From Hominifimenecus microfluidus (GTDB lineage Bacteria; Bacillota; Clostridia; Lachnospirales; Lachnospiraceae), in the NCBI GenBank assembly GCA_020687485.1, contig JAJEQR010000011.1, positions 1-64,000 of the forward strand: a stretch of 64,000 nucleotides of DNA, given 5' to 3'. Positions 49,756 through 58,077 of the stretch are shown here, piece after piece (position 1 is the first letter of the stretch; each line of letters opens with the position of its first letter). The position numbers were made by a program, and so were the translations under genes. The notes under the pieces were generated by a model, which was not told the origin of the DNA, did no database searches, and worked only from the letters and a program-made list of their open reading frames with translations.

Positions 49756-50378
49756 CGCTCACGCTCCTTTGCAGTTTTCTTTTTGGCCTGTTCCTGCTGA
49801 ATCGCAGTAAGGCCATGCTTGGCCCAGCCGGGAAGGTCCTCCGGCTGTATCGTTCCCAGCACGTCCATGCGCTCATAGCGGCTTTCTTTTCCAGTATAAA
49901 GGTCAACGCAGTAACAGGCTGACCCCCTGCTGTGCGGGGAAGCCCCAAAGCCTCCCATACAGAGCTTGAGCTGGCGAGTGGCCCTGCGGTATTCCCGGCG
50001 CAGCACCTCCGGCTTTATCACCACGATTTTCCCGTGCAGATCATCCTCATAGGAAATGGGGATGCAGCCCTCCGCTGTAATGGGGCGGTCGTCTATGCCC
50101 TGTATGCGGGGCTTATTGAGTTCTATGTGGGTTTTCTGCGCTTGCTCGGCAACCCGCTGGCCGAACAGCTCCACAATCTCCGGGAAATCATCACTGGCCA
50201 TCACTTCGCTGTATTCTGCAAATAAGGCGTTTTGCCGACAAAAGGCGCACATATACTTCATGCCGGTTTCATCCTGCGGATTTTCCCCCAGGACAACCTC
50301 GCGGTCGCCAATCTGCACCGCCTGGATAATCTCATAATCACCGGCCATGCGTTTTTCTGTGGAATCATCGTTCATCAC
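49752..50378 (-). CDS. Hypothetical protein, operon gene 3
   Basis: A 208-residue soluble protein with IQAVQIGDREVVLGENPQDE, CAFCRQNALF (a CxxC pair), SYEDDLHGKIVVIKPEVL, and RQLKLCMGGFGASPHSRGSACYC. The first 35 residues are related in style to gene 4 (both begin with a strand ending VLG and an ORF of similar length), so the pair may be ancient duplicates. Coupled on both sides by ATGA overlaps. Confidence 0.55.
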   Translation of the reverse strand: MMNDDSTEKRMAGDYEIIQAVQIGDREVVLGENPQDETGMKYMCAFCRQNALFAEYSEVMASDDFPEIVELFGQRVAEQAQKTHIELNKPRIQGIDDRPITAEGCIPISYEDDLHGKIVVIKPEVLRREYRRATRQLKLCMGGFGASPHSRGSACYCVDLYTGKESRYERMDVLGTIQPEDLPGWAKHGLTAIQQEQAKKKTAKERER

Positions 50379-50614
50379 TCTGCCTCCAATTCCTGTTTAA
50401 TAAATACTTTGATTTCCTTTACACTGGCAAAATCCCGTTCATCCCCGGTAAGGTAGCGCACCGTGTCCTGCCATTGAGACAGCGGGTAGCTGTTCTCATC
50501 CATCCTGCACAGGTCCAAAAGGGCCGCCCGCCGCAGGATAGGCGAAAGATTTAAGTCGGAGATGAAACAGCCATGCCGAGCCGCCAGTATGTCCAGCAGG
50601 TGCAGTTCATTCAT
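50375..50614 (-). CDS. Hypothetical protein, operon gene 2
   Basis: A 79-residue protein: ELHLLDILAARHGCFISDL, RRAALLDLCRMDENSYPL, then VRYLTGDERDFASVKEIKVF. Helical, no membrane segment. It overlaps gene 1 by eight bases and gene 3 by four. It could be a small regulator of the operon. Confidence 0.6.
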   Translation of the reverse strand: MNELHLLDILAARHGCFISDLNLSPILRRAALLDLCRMDENSYPLSQWQDTVRYLTGDERDFASVKEIKVFIKQELEAE

Positions 50615-50849
50615 GGCAACACCTGCTTTCTTCAGCTTCTTTCAGCAATTCCTCCACCAGCCTGCCGCTGCGGACTTTATTCCGGTCTGCCAGCACCTTG
50701 TTCTGGACGCACAGCACCGCCCGGATGTTGGGAACGGTAATGCCGGGGATCTCCACCATCTCCTCCGGGGTGATGGTGAGAAGCTGCACCGGGGAGTAAC
50801 CAGCCTGGGCAAAGATGCGGAACAGCCGTTGTTCAAATCGTTCTCTCAT
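50607..50849 (-). CDS. Helix-hairpin-helix-like small protein, operon gene 1
   Basis: 80 residues from the ATG at 50,849 (AAAGGAG upstream). QLLTITPEEMVEIPGITVPN is reminiscent of the helix-hairpin-helix in RNA polymerase alpha C-terminal domains or UvrC-type proteins, suggesting DNA binding. The remainder is helical and basic. It is the first gene of the overlapping operon running down to the giant gene. Confidence 0.6.
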   Translation of the reverse strand: MRERFEQRLFRIFAQAGYSPVQLLTITPEEMVEIPGITVPNIRAVLCVQNKVLADRNKVRSGRLVEELLKEAEESRCCHE

Positions 50850-50881
50850 CTGCAAAGCTCCTTTCTTTTTTGGTATGTAAA

Positions 50882-50907
50882 AGGGGCGGCCCCGCATGGC
50901 CGCCCCT
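50882..50907 (-). terminator. Terminator behind the adhesin/micro-protein genes
   Basis: Perfect 10-bp arms AGGGGCGGCC and GGCCGCCCCT enclosing CCGCAT, then CTTTTAC on the minus strand. It separates the adhesin operon from the seven-gene operon. Confidence 0.75.
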
Positions 50908-50913
50908 GGCTGG

Positions 50914-51003
50914 TTACTTCTTCCGGCTTCTGACTTTCAGGAAAATCAGGCCGCCGATGATGAATACCACCAGCGCAATGGCAATAATCGCTTTCAGTTC
51001 CAT
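50914..51003 (-). CDS. Single-pass membrane micro-protein
   Basis: A 29-residue protein, MELKAIIAIALVVFIIGG at the N-terminus, then LIFLKVRSRKK: one membrane helix with a basic inner end. AAGGAGG precedes the ATG. It follows the adhesin gene by 36 bp and may assist its export or processing. Too short for database confidence. Confidence 0.65.
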   Translation of the reverse strand: MELKAIIAIALVVFIIGGLIFLKVRSRKK

Positions 51004-51038
51004 AAAATCATTCCTCCTTACACAGATTCAAACCGCCG

Positions 51039-54000
51039 TTATTTTGCGGTATGGTTGTCCTTTTTGCGCTTGCCCACATAGGCCGCAACGCCCAGGGCGG
51101 CAGCGCCCATAGCGGATACGCCCATCAGGGCCGCCCACAGCCACGGCTTGCTGTCGTCACCAGTTTTCGGGGTGTCGCGCAGCTCATTGTGCATTTGCGC
51201 CACAGTGGTCTTATCCGCCAGAATCGTCACCTTTTTATCCGCAGGCAGCACATAGTTGGCGCTGGCCCCATCCGATACCTCGGACACGGTGTAATCGCCT
51301 ACGCGCAGGCCCTCGATGAAGATTTCGCCGTTTTTATCCGTTTTGAAGGTCTGGTCGTAGCCGTTGGCCCCGGTCACGCGGAAGGAGAAGCCCTCCACCT
51401 TGCCGTCGCTGGACGTTTTTTCAATCCGCAGGGAGCCAGTCTGGGCCATGTTGGTGAAACCAATCCCGGCCTCGTTCTCTACCTCGTAAATCTTGCCGTT
51501 CTCGGTGATCTCCACATAATAGGCGTTTTCATCCAGCAGGAAGCCCTCCGGCGCTTTGGTTTCCCTTACGAACACGCCGCCGTAGAGGATGTGGGACATC
51601 TCGTAAATGCCGGTGCTGGTTTCCTCCAGCTTGCCCAGCAGCTCGTCACCCTCGTCCAGCTCTTTGTTGCCGTTGGTATCGCGGTACACTTCAAATTCAG
51701 CGCCCGTCAATTTGTTATCGGGATAATCCTTATCCACCTTGGTGAGCCGCAGATCACCATACACACGCTCATTGGCAAGGGAAATCTCTACAACCTGTCC
51801 ATCTTCCTCCACAGTAACGGGAATCACTTCATCGGAGAGGATGAACCCTTCCGGGCTTTCCAGTTCTTTCAGCACCCAATCACCGTAAGGCACATTGGTG
51901 AAAGAAAAGCTGCCGTCGTCCGCTGAGGTAGTGGTGGCAAGGGCGTTTTCGGCGGTAAACTCGGTTTCATCGGACTTAAACAGACCGATTACAGCCCCGC
52001 CCAGGCCCGTGCCGTTCTCATCGGTTTTGAGGCCCTTGATTTCGCCGCGGATCAGCTCGTTTGTGACAGCCTCGCCATCATTAGCGGAAATCTCTACCAC
52101 GGCAACAGAAGGCCCGCCGTACTCAAAGGTGAACGGGAAGGTTTCGCCATTCAGCAGGTAATGGCTGTCAGTGGAAAGCTCCTTCAGGTAGAAGCTGCCG
52201 AAAGGCAGGTCGGTGCTGCAAACGGCCTGGCCGTTCTCATTCACAGAAACGATCTCCAGAAGCCCGTCTGCCGGGATCACGGAACCGTCTGCTGCGGTGA
52301 TGTCCTCCTGGGCATAGAGGCCAAAGGTCACGGCGGAGATCTCGCCATTCATGCCAATGCCAAAGGTTTCATCCTGCTCCAGCACCTTGTCAAGCGTCAC
52401 AAGGGCTTTCTGGCGCTGGTTGTAGAAGCTGGCAGAGGTTTCGGTGACTTCCACCTCCTGGCCTGCGTACACCAGCTCCACGTTGGTGACGTTCTCGCCG
52501 GTATCCACCATGCCGTGAGGGAACTGGATTTCCTTCACCTGGAACTTGCCCAGGTAGAGGGGCTGGCTCTGGGCTGTCCCGTCCTCGCCGGTGGTGATGG
52601 TGTCCACTACCTCGCCCGCAGAGTAGCGCAGGGTGCCGTCCAGGGTGTAGACGTCCTCCAGGGCGGTGATTTCAAACACCGCACCGGGCAGGCCCTGCAC
52701 CTCATACACCGGCTGGTAAACGCCCTCGTTTTCTGTCACAGAGGAAAATACCTCGCCGGTCTTGCTGACTTTGATGATTCCTTTCTGGGCCATGTTGGGC
52801 TTGGTGACTTCGATCACCGTCACGCCGCCTTCCTCGCTGGAATTGTCCTCGGTCACATCAAAGTAAACCGGGGTGCTGTCCAGCACATAGCCGTAGGGGG
52901 CCTGTACTTCAACCAGGGAATATCCCGCGCCGTATTCCAGCTTTTCAGGCGTTACCAGATAGCCCTCGGAATTGGTGTAGAACGTATCAATGGTGGTCGG
53001 CGTCGGGTAAGTGAAGGTCATTTCCACCTTGCTGCCATCGGGACGGTAAATCTGGAACCCGGCCCCCGCATAGGGGATGGTGACGCCGGTTTCCGCGTCC
53101 ACCTTGACCACCTTGATGAAGCTCTCAAAGTTGGCGTTGTTGATGAGATAACGGTAGGTCTGGCCGTCCTGAGCGATATACACTTCAAAATCGTCCATCA
53201 GCTCGCGGCCTTCCCAGCCCTTGGTCTGACGGACGATATAGGTGCCGTAGGGCAGCTTCTTCGACTGTGCAAAGCCGTTCTCATCGCAGACGAGGACATC
53301 GCGCTCAGATTCCTTGGCATTTTCATAGCTGCCGGCTGATTTCAAAAACACCTGGAATTCCGCGCCGGATTCCGGGGTTTCGATCTGGGTTTCCCCGTCG
53401 TCGGTATGCTTGATTATGGCAATGTCGCCCTTGATGACCTGCTCCGTCACATCGTTGGCGGTGTCGTTCAGCTCAATCTCATACAATTCCGGTTCCGCGC
53501 CTACCTTGTGGATAGAGGAATCCAGCAGGTAGCCCTCGCTGGGGTTGATTTCACGGATTGTCCAGTCCGAATCGCAGACGTAATATCCGGTGGTGAACTG
53601 GCCGTTCTCATCGGTGGTATAGCTGTCGATGAGTGTATCTCCCTTATACAACCCATAGGTTGCTCCGGCAAGAGAACCGTCGCCCTGGGGCGCGCCCGTT
53701 TCCACATCGCTCTTGGTGACAGTGACACGGAACTTTTTGAGGACATTGTTCACGCTCTTGTGGGTCACTTCATTCCACTCGATGGTGGCTGTCTGGGAAT
53801 CCGGCACCACATAACGGATGGGGGTATCCACCTCCTCCAGTACATAGCCCGTGCCGATGAGCACGTTTTCAAAGCGCGCCACACCGTTTCCGTCTGTCAC
53901 CGCATACTCATCCACCGGCTGCCCGGAGAGGGATGTGCCGTACAGATGGAAGGTCATGCCCTCCACCAGCCCGTCCTCGCTGGTTTTCGTCACTTCCAGG

Positions 54001-55268
54001 CTGCCGCGTTTGAGCACGTTGCTAAAAGTCACGGTGGCGGTCTGGCCGCTGACGATGGTCACGCGCTGGCTTTCCTGGGGTTCGTATTTGTCAATCGACT
54101 GCTCGGTTACGGTATAAACGCCGGGATTGAGGTCGGAGATGTCGATCTCGCCCGCCTCATTGGTGGTCTTGGTGGCGCTGTATCCTTCGCCGGTAATGGT
54201 GAAGCTGATCCCGGCTACCTGTCCATCCTCGGAAGTCTTGACCAGCTTCATATTGCCGGTTTTTACTTCCAGGTTCAGATAGCCCACCATATAATCGGAC
54301 ACGGTTTCCCCGTAGGTGGCAAAGTCCTGCTTGCCGCCGCCGATAATCCCATCCGTCCATACCACTACGCCGCTGCGCTGGGCGGAGATTTTTTCTGCTT
54401 TTACCGTTACAGAGCCTTTGATGGCCTGGCTGGAAGTGATGGTGAGCTGGTTTCCGTCCACAGAGAAGTTCAGGCCGGTAATATTGCTGGTAAAGGTGTA
54501 ATCTCCCAGCACGCCGTTGGTATCCGTGAGAGTGAGGGAATACTGCTGGCCGTCCCATTTCAGCTCGTAGGCCCCGGCGTCTGCGGTGCTGCTGAAAAAG
54601 CTGGGCAGCATGGTATGGCGTTTTACCGCGCTCTCAATAGCGGAATACTGGCTGAAGATCTCGCTGTAAAGGGGATTCTCCGGGCTGGTATATTCCGCGA
54701 TATTGTTCTTGCCCTGGGCGTTGGCGTCCACATGGTTAAACTGGCTGTCGCGCTCGCCTACGACGGTTTCCCAGACAAGAAGCTGGGTGGCGATTGCCCC
54801 GGCCATCTTGCTGGCGTCCTCCGGGTCATCGGTCATCCATGAGGTGCTGGCGTTGCCCTGCCATCCATAGGTCATAATCCGCCCGATATATTCCTTGATG
54901 GTGTCCGGTGGGATAGTGGGGTTCAGATCGGACGGGTAATCATCCCAGAAATCCTCGCCCCGGCCAGTAAACTGGTCGCCGGAATGAACGCTGACGCCGG
55001 GTTCGATACAGTAGATGACTTTCCCGTTAAAGGAATCCTGCGTGTGGATGGTAAAACCGTTATTTTCGCCGGTAGACCATCCGCCCAAGAAATTCATAGC
55101 GGAATGTCCCCAGCCTGCCTTGTTGGGGTCGCTGGCACGGGGGAACTCCACCATATACGTCGTCATGGTTTCCCCTGCGGCAAACGCTGTGGTTCCCGTC
55201 CCTGCGAATATGCCCAGGCACATGAGCATGGCCATGAACAGGGACAGGGGCTTTCTCAATGCTTTCAT
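51039..55268 (-). CDS. Large cell-wall-anchored adhesin: thioester domain plus ten Cna-B repeats
   Basis: 1,409 residues from the ATG at 55,268 (AAGGAGGT upstream). Signal peptide about 1-31 (ends AFA). A thioester-type domain at 70-330 has Cys87 in YCIEPG and Gln162 in ATQLLVWE, which can form a Cys-Gln thioester for covalent host binding. Ten Cna-B/SpaA-like repeats follow (about 340-1,365), several ending in GY.L or YG.Y.. patterns with isopeptide Lys/Asn candidates. The C-terminus is TPKTGDD, a membrane helix and KRKKDNHTAK, an LPXTG-like anchor with Thr in place of Leu. The element-encoded sortase B is the likely partner. Confidence 0.85.
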   Translation of the reverse strand: MKALRKPLSLFMAMLMCLGIFAGTGTTAFAAGETMTTYMVEFPRASDPNKAGWGHSAMNFLGGWSTGENNGFTIHTQDSFNGKVIYCIEPGVSVHSGDQFTGRGEDFWDDYPSDLNPTIPPDTIKEYIGRIMTYGWQGNASTSWMTDDPEDASKMAGAIATQLLVWETVVGERDSQFNHVDANAQGKNNIAEYTSPENPLYSEIFSQYSAIESAVKRHTMLPSFFSSTADAGAYELKWDGQQYSLTLTDTNGVLGDYTFTSNITGLNFSVDGNQLTITSSQAIKGSVTVKAEKISAQRSGVVVWTDGIIGGGKQDFATYGETVSDYMVGYLNLEVKTGNMKLVKTSEDGQVAGISFTITGEGYSATKTTNEAGEIDISDLNPGVYTVTEQSIDKYEPQESQRVTIVSGQTATVTFSNVLKRGSLEVTKTSEDGLVEGMTFHLYGTSLSGQPVDEYAVTDGNGVARFENVLIGTGYVLEEVDTPIRYVVPDSQTATIEWNEVTHKSVNNVLKKFRVTVTKSDVETGAPQGDGSLAGATYGLYKGDTLIDSYTTDENGQFTTGYYVCDSDWTIREINPSEGYLLDSSIHKVGAEPELYEIELNDTANDVTEQVIKGDIAIIKHTDDGETQIETPESGAEFQVFLKSAGSYENAKESERDVLVCDENGFAQSKKLPYGTYIVRQTKGWEGRELMDDFEVYIAQDGQTYRYLINNANFESFIKVVKVDAETGVTIPYAGAGFQIYRPDGSKVEMTFTYPTPTTIDTFYTNSEGYLVTPEKLEYGAGYSLVEVQAPYGYVLDSTPVYFDVTEDNSSEEGGVTVIEVTKPNMAQKGIIKVSKTGEVFSSVTENEGVYQPVYEVQGLPGAVFEITALEDVYTLDGTLRYSAGEVVDTITTGEDGTAQSQPLYLGKFQVKEIQFPHGMVDTGENVTNVELVYAGQEVEVTETSASFYNQRQKALVTLDKVLEQDETFGIGMNGEISAVTFGLYAQEDITAADGSVIPADGLLEIVSVNENGQAVCSTDLPFGSFYLKELSTDSHYLLNGETFPFTFEYGGPSVAVVEISANDGEAVTNELIRGEIKGLKTDENGTGLGGAVIGLFKSDETEFTAENALATTTSADDGSFSFTNVPYGDWVLKELESPEGFILSDEVIPVTVEEDGQVVEISLANERVYGDLRLTKVDKDYPDNKLTGAEFEVYRDTNGNKELDEGDELLGKLEETSTGIYEMSHILYGGVFVRETKAPEGFLLDENAYYVEITENGKIYEVENEAGIGFTNMAQTGSLRIEKTSSDGKVEGFSFRVTGANGYDQTFKTDKNGEIFIEGLRVGDYTVSEVSDGASANYVLPADKKVTILADKTTVAQMHNELRDTPKTGDDSKPWLWAALMGVSAMGAAALGVAAYVGKRKKDNHTAK

Positions 55269-55551
55269 CGTGTTACCTCCTTGAAATGGCCGCAAAAAAG
55301 CACACCGTTTCCGATGTGCTGCGGCTTGTGTTGGTTACTGTCTAAAAAAGAGAGGCCCGCCCGGTTTTCCTCGCAGCCCGATGTCTGCCTGTGGAAAAGA
55401 GGCCGGAGCTTTCTATATACATCCAGGCTCCCCAAATATCTTCTTTTTTTAGGCTGTTTAGGTTGTTTGGAAGGGGTGAGGTGTGGAGAGGGGGAACCGG
55501 CACAAGCTGCCGTTTCCCTGCAAATGGGCGCACTTCCCCCTTGTGAGTGGG

Positions 55552-56523
55552 CTATCTCTCTAAACTGCGCTGGCGTTTGCGGTAAAGTTCCAGCGCCTTG
55601 ACAATGGTGTCCTCGATCTTCTGCGTGGGCGTCCCCGGCGCAAAAAACCGGCTGATTTTTTCTTTTGGGATTTTGAACTGTTCTTTTTGATTGGGCTTTT
55701 CCTCCTTCATAATGGAAACAAGGGCGTCTTTGGCCAGCCGTTCCCCTCCAGTCTTGGCTTCGGACATCTGTCGCATTTTGATGGCTTGGGCGTGGGACGG
55801 GGTGCAGTCCATCTCGTCCATGATAGCGAACAAGTCGGCCTGTTCTTCTTTTCGCAGGTAGGACAGCTCCACCGCAGGGCGCATGGCAATCTGGAGCATT
55901 TCCTGGTCTTTAAGGACTGAGTTATCTACCAGCTCCAGAATTTCCGGGATAAGGTGGGTAAGGCGGATATACCTATAAATCTGAGGTTGACTATCTCCGC
56001 TATCCCTGCTGATCTGCTGGGCTGCTGTAACGCCTTTTAACTTATTATCCAGTGGAGAAGAAGTTAAATCCGTCCGCTGACCCTGTCGTTTTAATGCGTC
56101 CAGCTTCATTTTGTAGGCAAACGCCTTCTCCGAGGGCAGAATCTGCTCCCGCTGCAAGTTGGAGTCCACCATGATAATCGTGGCTTCATCATCGGTGAGC
56201 TGCCGCACAATACAGGGGATTTTCGCAAGCCCCGCTAAATCCGCCGCCTTTTTCCTGCGGTGTCCGGCCACCATTTCATAGCCGCCCTCCGGTTTGGGGC
56301 GCACCAGGGCAGGGACCAATACGCCGTACTGCTTCACGCTTTCCGTCATTTCCTGCATAGCTGCGTCCATCCGCACCTTAAACGGGTGGTTCGGGAAGTC
56401 GCTGATTTCCGTGGGCGAAAGATCGACAACTTTTTCAAGCCGTGCCTCAGCCCGCTCTTCCTCCGTGGAAAACAGGTCATCGACTGAAGGAAGATTGAAG
56501 TTTAGCCCGTTGCTTTTCGCCAT
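55552..56523 (-). CDS. parB: ParB/RepB/Spo0J family partition protein
   Basis: About 323 residues from the ATG at 56,523 (AAAGGAGG upstream). The ParB N-terminal domain has MVAGHRRKKAADLAGL and DSNLQREQILPSEKAF, followed by a helix-turn-helix region (AAQQISRDSGDSQPQIYRY). The product is diverged from the Element 1 ParB (2,502-3,413), so the two stacked elements have distinct partition systems, which should limit incompatibility. It overlaps the end of parA. Confidence 0.85.
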   Translation of the reverse strand: MAKSNGLNFNLPSVDDLFSTEEERAEARLEKVVDLSPTEISDFPNHPFKVRMDAAMQEMTESVKQYGVLVPALVRPKPEGGYEMVAGHRRKKAADLAGLAKIPCIVRQLTDDEATIIMVDSNLQREQILPSEKAFAYKMKLDALKRQGQRTDLTSSPLDNKLKGVTAAQQISRDSGDSQPQIYRYIRLTHLIPEILELVDNSVLKDQEMLQIAMRPAVELSYLRKEEQADLFAIMDEMDCTPSHAQAIKMRQMSEAKTGGERLAKDALVSIMKEEKPNQKEQFKIPKEKISRFFAPGTPTQKIEDTIVKALELYRKRQRSLER

Positions 56524-57325
56524 CCGCCAGCACCTCCTTTGAAAAATCCGCATAAGCCTGGGCCACCTTGCTCCCCTTGTCGTAGGCGTAAATACTCTTG
56601 CCTGCGGCGCTGATTTCTGCGGCTTTGATGGCTACGGGAATCTCGGAACGATAAATTTTCAACACGCTCCCGTAACTCTGCCGCAGTGTATCTGCTGTCT
56701 GTCTGGCAAGGTTTGTGCGCCCATCCACCAGAGTGAGCAGCACCCCGTCCACCTTCAGAGCCGGGTTGATCTGCCGTTTCACCTTATTGATGGTTTTCAT
56801 AAGCTGGGTCATGCCCTTGGCGGGGAGATAGTGGGCCTGCACCGGGATAATCACGCTGTCCGCCGCAGCCAGGGCGTTGATCGTAATCATACCCAGGGAC
56901 GGCATACAGTCAATGAGAACCACGTCATAGTGCTTCTTGGCTTCATTGACATAGGTCCGCAAAGTAAACTCCCGGCTCATGGCGTTGACCAGGCTCATTT
57001 CCAGCGCGGACAGCTCAATGTTGGCGGGCATAAGGTCTACGCCCTCGCTGTGGTGCAAAATGCCCTCATCCGTGGTGAATGGCTCATCCCGGATCACTTT
57101 TTCCATAACGGTGGCCAGGGTGGTGGGCAGGCTGTCTTGGTCTTGCCAGCCTAGGCAGGTGGTGAGGTCGCCCTGTGGGTCTGCGTCAATGAGCAGTACC
57201 TTTTTCCCCAGACGGGCTAAACCAATGCCCAGGTTCACCGTCGTGGTGGTTTTGCCTGTGCCGCCTTTCTGGTTGGCCAGCGCGATCACGCGGCCATCCC
57301 TGGGGCGGCTTCTTTGTTCCGGCAT
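56477..57325 (-). CDS. parA: ParA-family partition ATPase
   Basis: About 282 residues. Deviant Walker A NQKGGTGKTTTTVNLG, then LIDADPQGDLTT, and later DVVLIDCMPSLG (Walker B-like). ParA/MinD family; with ParB it segregates the circular intermediate. The start at 57,325 (second Met) is eight bases from AAGGAGG; the frame continues upstream into a hairpin and is not likely translated there. Confidence 0.85.
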   Translation of the reverse strand: MPEQRSRPRDGRVIALANQKGGTGKTTTTVNLGIGLARLGKKVLLIDADPQGDLTTCLGWQDQDSLPTTLATVMEKVIRDEPFTTDEGILHHSEGVDLMPANIELSALEMSLVNAMSREFTLRTYVNEAKKHYDVVLIDCMPSLGMITINALAAADSVIIPVQAHYLPAKGMTQLMKTINKVKRQINPALKVDGVLLTLVDGRTNLARQTADTLRQSYGSVLKIYRSEIPVAIKAAEISAAGKSIYAYDKGSKVAQAYADFSKEVLADGEKQRAKLQSSFSR

Positions 57326-57351
57326 TTTCATGTCCTCCTTCTTCTTAGATT

Positions 57352-57380
57352 TAGCCGCCCGTTGGCAAGACGGACGGCTA
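57352..57380. promoter_or_regulatory. Leader hairpin upstream of parA
   Basis: TAGCCGCCCGT and ACGGACGGCTA pair with one mismatch around a seven-base loop, 27 bp before the parA start. It may be a ParB or regulator target, or a leader structure. Confidence 0.35.
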
Positions 57381-57414
57381 TGTATGAGAAAATCCGAAAG
57401 ATGGACATGAAAAA

Positions 57415-57448
57415 AGCCGCTTACTCTTTCTGAAAAGAATAAGCGGCT
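57415..57448 (-). terminator. Terminator between the small gene and parA
   Basis: AGCCGCTTA.TCTTT pairs with AAAGAATAAGCGGCT (one bulge) and five Ts follow on the minus strand, so the small gene at 57,471 is a separate transcript from parAB. Confidence 0.7.
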
Positions 57449-57470
57449 CATCTGGCAGCGATATGTAATT

Positions 57471-57635
57471 TTACATCTTCTTCACCGGGGCGCACATGGC
57501 TTTGAGCAGAAGTTCATCCAGGCAGCCGGTGTCCCGGTTTTCACGGAGCATAGTATTGCGCAGGTGATTAAGGCTCTGGATCACAATGCTGTTTTCGGCG
57601 GGGGTGAGGTATATCTTGAATTTCCGTTTTTTCAT
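57471..57635 (-). CDS. Small conserved protein next to the right end
   Basis: 54 residues from the ATG at 57,635 (AAAGGAGG upstream): KKRKFKIYLTPAENSIVIQS, LRNTMLRENRDTG, LLLKAMCAPVKK. It is a paralogue of 29,628-29,825. It has its own TCGCAC-box promoter and terminator. Being the gene nearest the right attachment site, it may act in excision or its control. Confidence 0.7.
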   Translation of the reverse strand: MKKRKFKIYLTPAENSIVIQSLNHLRNTMLRENRDTGCLDELLLKAMCAPVKKM

Positions 57636-57659
57636 AGGGCGTTCCTCCTTTACGCTTTC

Positions 57660-57698
57660 AGTATATATGGAAGGAACACTGCGCCGCAAATGTGCGAG
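57660..57698 (-). promoter_or_regulatory. TCGCAC-box promoter of gene 57,471-57,635
   Basis: CTCGCACATTTG leads into -35 TTGCGG, an 18-bp spacer and -10 TATACT (57,665-57,660); the start codon is about 25 bp downstream. Confidence 0.6.
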
Positions 57699-57882
57699 AG
57701 TTCATCCACTTGAAACACAGCAGCGGCAACTCAGAAGGACAAGATAAACTGGATTCGGTTTGGTCAAATCCTGACAAATCAGGACATCCCCTTCAAAAGA
57801 AAAACCGTTCACAAAGGCCGTCATGGAATCGAAAAAATGACGGGGAAAATGCCCTCTAAAACACCCCGATTTCGGCTCGCAG

Positions 57883-57945
57883 TTGCCCCATTTTTTAATC
57901 ATAACGGGGTCAAAAAGGGCCTGTTGCCCCATTATTAATCAAGAA
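57883..57945. repeat. Right-end arm-type direct repeats of Element 2
   Basis: TTGCCCCATTTTTTAATCAT at 57,883 and TTGCCCCATTATTAATCAAG at 57,924: two copies 41 bp apart, same orientation, with a third at the left end (6,441-6,462). The spacer (ATAACGGGGTCAAAAAGGGC) resembles that of the Element 1 pair. Nothing else is seen in 57,699-57,882. Confidence 0.65.
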
Positions 57946-58011
57946 AAACCGGGTCAGGCAAGGTCAAATCCTTCCAAAATCGGGCAAAGGACAACAGACT
58001 TTTTGGAAAGG

Positions 58012-58047
58012 AAAAAGCCCGGAAAACCGCATGGTTCCGGGCTTTTT
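58012..58047 (-). terminator. rpsI terminator
   Basis: AAAAAGCCCGGAA and TTCCGGGCTTTTT form a 13-bp stem about 30 bp behind the rpsI stop. The stem recurs behind the displaced rpsI tail at 6,272-6,308. Confidence 0.85.
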
Positions 58048-58077
58048 GAGCATTTTTGAATTGGTTTGTCGGGCCTG

